This document shows, piece by piece, positions 50,767 through 56,298 of a stretch of 56,298 nt of DNA. Position 1 is the stretch's first letter. The number at the start of each line of letters is the position of its first letter. Position numbers and translations under genes: made by a program. The stretch covers positions 1 to 56,298 of the forward strand of contig CADBXL010000012.1 in the NCBI GenBank assembly GCA_902798615.1, written 5' to 3'. This DNA comes from an uncultured Bacteroidales bacterium. Its GTDB lineage: Bacteria > Bacteroidota > Bacteroidia > Bacteroidales > Bacteroidaceae. The notes beneath the pieces are model-generated. The model ran no database searches and was not told the origin of the DNA. It saw only the letters and a program-made list of their open reading frames with translations.

Positions 50767-52515
50767 TTACTTCTTTGTCCTTGCAATCTTCTTTCTTATC
50801 TCCGTTGCATTATCTGCTCCTGAATCAATCGCCTTCTGCCAGTAGTTGCTGGCATCCGATTTCAGTCCCAGTCGTATGTAGATATCGCCTGCATGTTCCC
50901 AAATCACGCTTGAAGTCTCCGTAGAGTCGTTCTTCAGAGCTTGGTCGATATATATGCGTGCTTCCTCATATCGTTTCTGCATATAGAGAATCCATGCGTA
51001 AGTGTCAAGATACGTGGTGTTCTCAGGCTCAGCCTTAATCGTCTTGTAACTCATCTGCTCCGCGCGTTTCAGGTCGCGGTTCTCCTCCGAGAGATAGTAT
51101 GCATAGTTATTTAGGCATGATATCTCGTTAGGGTTGATGTTCAGACAACTGTCGTAGGCAGCGTAAGCCTCTTCTGACTTGTTCATGGAGTGCAGGATAT
51201 CACCCGTAATCATGTATATTCTTGAGGAAATCTCCTTAGGAGTCTCTTCCTTGATGGTAGTAGCACCCTTGCGTAAAGCCTTCAAAGCCCCAGCCTCGTC
51301 CTTGTTCAGATACTTTGCCAGACCGAGATAGTAGTAAAGTGCTGTTTCCTCCGGAGTATAGTCGATTGCCTTTTCACACTCGGCAATAACATTCTCGTCA
51401 ATAGTGTCTCTCCACATGATGTCGAGCCTCTGGAGGCGTGCCCCTATATTCTCAGGATTGATAGCAAGCACCCTGTTGAGACCAGACAATATAGAGTCGG
51501 TTGGCATGTGCTTGTAATTCATGTATGCAACGTGCATCTCCGCCATGTCACTCGTTTGCTGTGGAAGGGAGAGAATGCGTGAGAATATATTGAGGATGCG
51601 GGTTGAATCGCCTCCGCTCTGCTCGTTGTCGGCAACAACCTGACGCATAAGGCTTATGCGTGTCTGTGCCTCTGTCTCCGGATTCTCAAGAATCCTGTAG
51701 AGAAGGGTATCGGCTTCCTCAGAATTACCTGTGGTACGATAGTAATCCATCAGCGACATCTGAGCCTGCGGATTCCCTGGCTCTTCCTTCAGTACGGCCT
51801 TGTAAGCCTTCAGAGCCTCGTCCTTCCTTGAGTTGGCAAGAAGCCAGTTACCCATCATCACCTTGTAGTTAAGGTCGTTAGGGTGCCTCTTCACCAGTCG
51901 TGAGAGCTCCTCGTATGCACCTTTCTCGTCACCCATGCTTGAATACACCTGCATCTTGCTAAGAGTGAGATTCTCGCTCTGTCCCTCTGCTTCCTCAAGG
52001 CGGTTGAGAGTCTCAAGCATTTTGGGATAGTCCTTCTTGTACTGGTAGATACGTGTGAGGACATCAAGGAAGTCAGAGCGGTCGTGACACATATCCGCCA
52101 GACGCTCGTAAACACGTGTACCCTCCTCAATCATGTTTTGCGAGAGGTAGTATTGTCCGAGGCGTTCAGCAAACTCATCATTCTTCGGGTCAAGGCTATA
52201 TGCCTTCTTCAGATGATAGAGAGCAAGCGAATCCTTGTTTATTGAAGAATAGAAGCCTGAAATGGCGAAATGCGACTCAGAAGCGAGAGAGTCAATCTCA
52301 AGGCAATGACGATAAAGTTCAAAGGCTTCGGGATAGTTTCCTAAGCCTTCCTGTCTTATAGCCTCAAGATAGAAATACTGATATCGACGCAAGTCATTAT
52401 CATTCAGACGCTGTTCCTGCTTTGGAATCATCGCCTGACGTTTCTTCTCCTTCTTCTTTCCGTAGGTTGGAAGAAGAGCGCAAATTATAAGTGATATTAA
52501 GAGTAGTCTTTTCAT
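50767..52515 (-). CDS. tetratricopeptide-repeat protein of the DUF4292/M23 operon
   Basis: 582 residues, signal peptide (about 1-18, ALLPTYGKK), then TPR repeats from about residue 45 to the end (for example NYPEAFELYRHCLEIDSLAS, SLALYHLKKAYSLDPKND, SEEAYAAYDSCLNINPNEIS). A periplasmic or outer-membrane scaffold, probably helping assemble the envelope complex with the two genes behind it. The promoter ends about 12 bases before the ATG, so the message is almost leaderless. Confidence 0.88.
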   Translation of the reverse strand: MKRLLLISLIICALLPTYGKKKEKKRQAMIPKQEQRLNDNDLRRYQYFYLEAIRQEGLGNYPEAFELYRHCLEIDSLASESHFAISGFYSSINKDSLALYHLKKAYSLDPKNDEFAERLGQYYLSQNMIEEGTRVYERLADMCHDRSDFLDVLTRIYQYKKDYPKMLETLNRLEEAEGQSENLTLSKMQVYSSMGDEKGAYEELSRLVKRHPNDLNYKVMMGNWLLANSRKDEALKAYKAVLKEEPGNPQAQMSLMDYYRTTGNSEEADTLLYRILENPETEAQTRISLMRQVVADNEQSGGDSTRILNIFSRILSLPQQTSDMAEMHVAYMNYKHMPTDSILSGLNRVLAINPENIGARLQRLDIMWRDTIDENVIAECEKAIDYTPEETALYYYLGLAKYLNKDEAGALKALRKGATTIKEETPKEISSRIYMITGDILHSMNKSEEAYAAYDSCLNINPNEISCLNNYAYYLSEENRDLKRAEQMSYKTIKAEPENTTYLDTYAWILYMQKRYEEARIYIDQALKNDSTETSSVIWEHAGDIYIRLGLKSDASNYWQKAIDSGADNATEIRKKIARTKK

Positions 52516-52526
52516 TTATTAAAGTG

Positions 52527-52557
52527 CAAAAATAAGAAAAAAAAGCGGAAAAGCCAA
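52527..52557 (-). promoter_or_regulatory. promoter of the TPR/DUF4292/M23 operon
   Basis: Minus strand TATTTTTG (52534-52527) with TTG (52557-52555) 20 bases upstream. The ATG begins at 52515, so initiation a few bases after the -7 box leaves little or no leader. Confidence 0.7.
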
Positions 52558-52684
52558 GAAAATGCCTCAAAAAGGCAAAAAAAAACTCGGAAAAAACGAT
52601 TTACCTTGCCAAAGGCAAGAAAAAAAGGGCTTTTCCTTGGGTAAAGTTCTCCCTCTGCTTCTGGTCGTAAAACATAATTTTCTT

Positions 52685-52711
52685 TCAAACGCAAAGACGC
52701 TAAGACGCAAA
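52685..52711. repeat. 8-bp-unit repeat (CGCAAAGA/CGCTAAGA)
   Basis: ACGCAAAGACGCTAAGACGC followed by AAAGTATTTTTCA. The same string with small changes occurs at 9864, 42113 and 55566. Here only one arm is visible. Confidence 0.7.
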
Positions 52712-52761
52712 GTATTTTTCACTTTTCATTTCCCCATTTCCACATTTTTCCTCCCGTTTTT

Positions 52762-52792
52762 TTGCCAATATCATTTTTTTTGTATATTTTTG
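52762..52792 (+). promoter_or_regulatory. promoter of the BspA-like gene
   Basis: TTG (52762-52764) and TATTTTTG (52785-52792) separated by exactly 20 bases; leader about 90 bases. Confidence 0.75.
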
Positions 52793-52887
52793 CACCCGTG
52801 TGGGGATGTGCCACACGTCTTCTGCACAATAATCCCCTAATACTTAACAGAATAACTAAAATATAAATATTTCACAAATAAATAAAA

Positions 52888-55170
52888 ATGAAAAGAACGA
52901 CTTTATCTTTTCTGACGGAGAGCAAGTCCTCTGCCGTCGGGTTTTCCTCTATGCGACGAGTGGCTATGACTCTGCTCGTTATGTTGCTCTTGACAGCAAC
53001 AGGAGCATGGGCACAAGATGGTCCAGTTATACCAACCCCCAAAATTACCAAAGAAATAATTCCTATGAATGGAGGCACGGTAACTGCGCCAGAACAAGCG
53101 AAAATGGGAACACAAGTACAATTCACCGTCGCTCCCGCTGAAGGCTACAAAATAAAGAGTGTGTCATTGTCTGACCCAGGAATTTACGACTTGTCAGGAA
53201 GTTTAGAAACAGGTCATTATTCGTTTACTATACGTTCGTCAGATGTAACTATTACGGTGGTGTTCGAGGAGCTCGAATTTACTCCAAAATACACTATCAT
53301 TAATGAAAACGAAAAAAAAGCGATGTTGTCAGGGTATAAAGGAAAACAGCCCACAGGAGCCTTGAACATCCCTAACAATGTCACAATAAATGGTATCAGC
53401 TATTCTGTAACGAGCATTGGGGTTGATGCATTTAAAGACTGTAGCAGCCTTGCATCTGTCACCATCCCTAACAGCGTGACAAGCATAGGAGCGCAAGCAT
53501 TCAGAGGCTGTAAAGCCCTTCAATCTGTCACCATCCCTAACAGCGTGACAAACATTGGAGGAAGTGCATTTGAAGGCTGTAAAGCCCTTCAATCTGTCAC
53601 CATCCCTAACAGAGTGACAAACATTGGAGGTTTTGCATTTTGTGGCTGTAGCAGCCTTGAATCTGTCACCATCCCTAACAGCGTGAAGAGCATTGATAAT
53701 GGAGTTTTTTATGGCTGTAGCAGCCTTGAATCTGTCACCATCCCTAACAGCGTGAAGAGCATTGGTTCTTACGCATTTTATGGCTGTAGTAGTACTACAT
53801 CTATCAATATCCCTAACAGCGTGACGAGTATTGATGATAAAGCATTCTCTGGTTGTTCTGGTCTTACTTCAATAACAGTAGAAGAAGGAAATACATATTA
53901 TGATAGCAGAAACAATTGTAATGCTATTATAGAAACCAAATCCAACACTTTAATTCTTGGATGCAAGAACACAATCATCCCTACCAGCGTGACGAGCATT
54001 GGCAATGACGCGTTTTTTGACTGTGTCAGCCTTGAGTCTGTCACTATCCCTAACAGCGTGACGAGCATTGGTAATTCCGCATTTCAGAATTGTGCCCTTA
54101 CTTCTGTCACTATCCCTAACAGCGTGACGAGCATTGGTAAGTCCGCATTTTCTGGCTGTCGCAGCCTAGAATCTGTCACCATTCCTAACAGCGTGACGAG
54201 CATTGGTAATAATGCATTTGGGGGCTGTAGCAACCTTCAATCTGTCACCATCCCTAACAGCGTGACGAGCATTGATGCAAACGCATTTGATGGCTGTAGC
54301 AGCCTTCAATCTGTCACTATCCCTAACAGCGTGACGAGCATTGGTAATTACGCATTTTATGGCTGTAGCAGCCTTGAATCTGTCACCATCCCTAACAGCG
54401 TGATGAGTATTGGTTATGCCGCATTTCAGCGTTGTGGCCTTACTTCTATAACCATCCCTAACAGCGTGACGAACATTGATTATACCGCATTTCTGAATTG
54501 TAAAAACCTTACATCAGTCACCCTCTATAGCAATCCGAAGATTGGTGCAAATGCCTTTAAGGGCACACCTGCTACTGTGACAATGAACCTGACGGCAAGC
54601 AATGTAAACGGGGACAAATGGACGACCTTCTATAACGACGGCTATAACTTCCAGGCTGATGAGAATACAACGGTGTATAAGGGAATGGTGAATGAATCAT
54701 CTCTCATGCTGACGGAAGTGGAAGACAAGATTGTAAATAGAGGAACTGCGGTAATACTGAAATCATCAGGCAATCCAGTTATGACTCTCACAGAATTTGG
54801 CAGCAGCGATACTAACGGCAACGACCTGCGAGGTATAAGCGACAGAACCTTGCGTACAGATGTTATATCCAATTTCAGCGCTAACGAGATTTATACAATG
54901 GGCAATACATCGGCAGGCTTCGGTTTCCACAGATACACAGGCGAGTATGTTCCGGCAGGCAAGGCTTTCCTTCCACTCAACACGAGCAATGGGGCTAAGG
55001 CTCAAAGCCTTACTATTGTCTTTGCCATCGGGGCAACAGGCATAAACTCCGTGTCTTCTGACAGCAACGTGCAGAACGACTGGTTCTCTCTCAACGGCAC
55101 TCGTCTCAGCGGCAAGCCTTCACAGCCAGGAATTTATGTTAATGGGAAGAAGAAAGTGGTAATCAAGTAA
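52888..55170 (+). CDS. BspA-like leucine-rich-repeat surface protein
   Basis: 760 residues. An N-terminal extension (1-21) precedes a signal peptide (RVAMTLLVMLLLTATGAWAQ), so the internal Met22 (52951) is a possible start. Residues about 45-130 form a Big/PKD-like beta domain. About 165-565 contain some 16 LRR_5 repeats of 23 residues (69 bp) with core SVTIPNSVTSIG followed by AF-GC. The tail has a beta domain and an INSVSSDSNVQNDW-FSLNGTRL and PGIYVNGKKKVVIK ending. BspA-type proteins mediate binding to host proteins and other bacteria. Near-identical 69-bp DNA repeats imply repeat-number variation by recombination. One unit near 53880-53980 is interrupted by an irregular segment. Confidence 0.92.
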   Translation: MKRTTLSFLTESKSSAVGFSSMRRVAMTLLVMLLLTATGAWAQDGPVIPTPKITKEIIPMNGGTVTAPEQAKMGTQVQFTVAPAEGYKIKSVSLSDPGIYDLSGSLETGHYSFTIRSSDVTITVVFEELEFTPKYTIINENEKKAMLSGYKGKQPTGALNIPNNVTINGISYSVTSIGVDAFKDCSSLASVTIPNSVTSIGAQAFRGCKALQSVTIPNSVTNIGGSAFEGCKALQSVTIPNRVTNIGGFAFCGCSSLESVTIPNSVKSIDNGVFYGCSSLESVTIPNSVKSIGSYAFYGCSSTTSINIPNSVTSIDDKAFSGCSGLTSITVEEGNTYYDSRNNCNAIIETKSNTLILGCKNTIIPTSVTSIGNDAFFDCVSLESVTIPNSVTSIGNSAFQNCALTSVTIPNSVTSIGKSAFSGCRSLESVTIPNSVTSIGNNAFGGCSNLQSVTIPNSVTSIDANAFDGCSSLQSVTIPNSVTSIGNYAFYGCSSLESVTIPNSVMSIGYAAFQRCGLTSITIPNSVTNIDYTAFLNCKNLTSVTLYSNPKIGANAFKGTPATVTMNLTASNVNGDKWTTFYNDGYNFQADENTTVYKGMVNESSLMLTEVEDKIVNRGTAVILKSSGNPVMTLTEFGSSDTNGNDLRGISDRTLRTDVISNFSANEIYTMGNTSAGFGFHRYTGEYVPAGKAFLPLNTSNGAKAQSLTIVFAIGATGINSVSSDSNVQNDWFSLNGTRLSGKPSQPGIYVNGKKKVVIK

Positions 55171-55262
55171 AAGACCCTCTAAATCCCCCTGCATAGGGGG
55201 ACTTCCTTTCGCGAATCGGCTCTTCCCCTACGCAGGGGAAGCGGGGAAAGGGTCTTTTTATA
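55171..55262 (+). terminator. terminator built from a palindromic element
   Basis: AAGACCCT (55171-55178) and AGGGTCTT (55249-55256) close a large stem that contains CCCCCTGCATAGGGGG and CTTCCCCTACGCAGGGGAAG hairpins and ends in TTTTTATA. It directly follows the BspA-like stop codon. Confidence 0.85.
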
Positions 55263-55275
55263 ATATTAAATCATT

Positions 55276-55419
55276 ATGGAAAAGAAAGAATACACAAAGC
55301 CCGCCATGCGGCAGATAGAGATACATCACCACAATCATTTACTCATCGGCAGTAATGATCCTACGAAGAAAATGGAGATCTACGATGATGAGATGACTAA
55401 CGAGGATGATGTGATGTAA
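55276..55419 (+). CDS. 47-residue peptide of the Y-x-x-P/LL-x-GS type
   Basis: ATG 55276 to TAA 55417. It begins MEKKEYTKPAMRQIEI, then HHHNHLLIGSND and an acidic tail (EIYDDEMTNEDDVM). Bacteroidales genomes carry many such short ORFs with an N-terminal K-x-Y-x-x-P-x-M/I, a Leu-Leu-x-Gly-Ser motif and a variable tail. The LL-x-GS site looks like a cleavage point and the tail like a small product; an unprocessed regulatory peptide is an alternative. Upstream is an A-rich Bacteroidetes ribosome-binding region. No modification or export genes are in the window. Confidence 0.6.
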   Translation: MEKKEYTKPAMRQIEIHHHNHLLIGSNDPTKKMEIYDDEMTNEDDVM

Positions 55420-55449
55420 GAAAGCAAATAGTAAGGTATTAATAATGAG

Positions 55450-55560
55450 TTGCTTTCGCCATTTAGAAAAACCAATTAAAACAAAAGAACACAAAAGAAA
55501 ACATTTTGTTTTTATATGTTTTTATTGGTTTTATCCTGTTTTTTTAGATGGCGAAAGCAA
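55450..55560. mobile_element. MITE-like palindromic element, copy 1
   Basis: Ends TTGCTTTCGCCAT (55450-55462) and ATGGCGAAAGCAA (55548-55560) are perfect 13-bp inverted repeats. Internal ACCAATTAAAAC and TTTTATTGGT can also pair, so the whole 111 bp folds into one stem. No transposase. Confidence 0.75.
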
Positions 55561-55565
55561 TATAT

Positions 55566-55700
55566 TTCAAACGCAGAGGCGCAGAGACACAGAGGTTTTC
55601 TTTTTACGAACACGAAATGCACGAAAGAAACGAAGGCCTTCGTTTATTTTATTTTCCGTGTTCAGATAAAATCTTTGCGACTTAGCGCCTTTGCGTTTAG
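55566..55700. repeat. 8-bp-unit inverted repeat element between the two MITE copies
   Basis: AAACGCAGAGGCGCAGAG at the left and CGACTTAGCGCCTTTGCGTT at the right are imperfect inverted repeats. In the middle AACGAAGGCCTTCGTT is a perfect palindrome flanked by AACACGAA and TTCCGTGTT. Confidence 0.7.
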
Positions 55701-55711
55701 TTAATAATGAG

Positions 55712-55822
55712 TTGCTTTCGCCATTTAGAAAAACCAATTAAAATAAAAGAATACAAAAGAAAACATTTTGTTTTTATCTGTTTTTATTGGTTTTTCCCTG
55801 TTTTTTTAGATGGCGAAAGCAA
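55712..55822. mobile_element. MITE-like palindromic element, copy 2
   Basis: Same ends as copy 1 (55712-55724 and 55810-55822) and the same length, 111 bp, with only a few base differences. The direct pair encloses the 8-bp-unit element, like two identical insertions or one recent duplication. Confidence 0.75.
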
Positions 55823-56298
55823 ATAGCAAGGTGTTAAAAGCAGCTTGCTGCCAGAATTTACTGATAAAATTTATTGATCATTTGCTTTCCAAATAATATT
55901 CGCGCCAGCCATTTTTTACGACCGATAGGGAGCTATTTTATCTCCGTATTTTGTCTTTCCGTAGTGGCTCCTGCTGGGTGAGGACTCATTTTCTTGGGAA
56001 GCACCCCAAGGCTTACCAGAGAAAAGGAGAACTCGCATCAGCATGGGATTTGCCACAAGCGAAGCCCATAAGAGGGAGACACAAGGAAAGTATTTTTATC
56101 TTGATTTTAAGAAAGGATTTTATCAAGATGTCTGAGCGAGGCACGAGCGAAACAAGGAAGAAAATGCCTCCCGATATTTTCAGCAAGGATTTTCAGTATG
56201 GATTTTAAAATCTTAGCAAGTCTCGTTATTAGTAATTGCCTGGAAGGCAACACCATGCGTAACCGAGGTGCATACTCGACGAAGGAGAGGATGCCCTC
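55823..56298. other. unassigned right edge
   Basis: I see no convincing gene. The DNA from about 55950 is G/A-rich with motifs such as GGAAGCACCCCAAGGCTTAC and AGAAAAGGAGAACTCGC and may be structured RNA or a decayed mobile-element end. An ATG at 56256 opens a frame reading MRNRGAYSTKERMP that runs off the window. Confidence 0.3.

Noticed and set aside
53329-53592. An 87-residue minus-strand ORF with repeats
   Set aside because: It is the antisense reading of the BspA leucine-rich repeats.
53400-54540. CRISPR-like array from the regular 69-bp repeats
   Set aside because: The repeats are coding LRR_5 units of 23 residues in one long frame, with no unique spacers of CRISPR type.
55951-56208. 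An 85-residue plus-strand ORF at the right edge
   Set aside because: The composition looks random, with no start signal and no domain pattern.

Overview
The window looks like a chromosomal segment of a Bacteroidales bacterium, most likely Prevotella or a close relative (inference). The evidence is two SusC/SusD pairs, a BspA-like leucine-rich-repeat surface protein, an OprP-type porin, a degenerate-LytM operon (TPR, DUF4292, M23) in the order usual for Bacteroidetes, and many promoters of the Bacteroidetes sigma type (TAnnTTTG at -7). In nine of these promoters I find a TTG exactly 20 bases upstream. I see no rRNA, tRNA or CRISPR array.

Layout. 1-0.6 kb: decayed integrase and a membrane-protein tail. 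0.8-2.8 kb: esterase and ATP-grasp operon (-). 3.1-5.9 kb: metal (probably copper) operon (+) of a small HYC_CC_PP-like protein, a TonB receptor and a secreted HMA protein. 6.2-9.7 kb: sulfite reductase fused to a TusA-like domain, plus a shortened siroheme synthase (+). 10.1-27 kb: two adjacent minus-strand operons. The first is SusC, SusD, M20 amidohydrolase, M14 carboxypeptidase, DAACS symporter, threonine-synthase-like enzyme. The second is SusC, SusD, secreted cyanophycinase-family (S51) peptidase, with a 202-bp MITE between susC and susD. 27-30.2 kb: a region of gene remnants (5'-truncated transglutaminase, intact AlbA/Schlafen-type regulator, truncated HATPase). 30.5-36.3 kb: GNAT, a 43-aa membrane peptide and a phosphate operon (OprP-like porin, PstS, PstC, PstA, PstB). 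36.5-41.4 kb: cysD-cysN-cysH behind a structured leader RNA, followed by a tandemly duplicated module with a B3/4-domain gene and small ORFs. 41.7-44.3 kb: BspA remnant, repeat cluster, lipoprotein alpha/beta hydrolase. 44.6-52.5 kb: HhH protein, SNF-family symporter, VanZ-like protein, and the M23/DUF4292/TPR operon. 52.9-56.3 kb: BspA-like protein, a small peptide gene and repeat-rich DNA.

How the genes fit together. CysD/CysN plus CysH (with the Cys-Cys and CxxC iron-sulfur motif of APS reductases, and no cysC) convert sulfate to sulfite. The sulfite reductase and siroheme synthase at 6-9.7 kb complete assimilation to sulfide. The two SusCD loci look like a peptide or amino-acid counterpart of a polysaccharide utilisation locus. 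The S51 enzyme makes a beta-aspartyl/cyanophycin-like or other unusual peptide a reasonable but unproven substrate.

Strongest unexplained signals: (a) a 60-nt leader RNA with mutually exclusive stems upstream of cysD, with a second copy 470 bp away whose base change keeps the pairing; (b) two arrays of TCC then GGA triplets spaced exactly 11 bp; (c) GC-rich palindromic elements inserted in frame into, or at the start of, coding genes, as Rickettsia palindromic elements are; (d) the peptide-oriented SusCD/S51 locus; (e) a repeated ATACCAT site with identical 23-bp spacing upstream of two promoters in the cys region.
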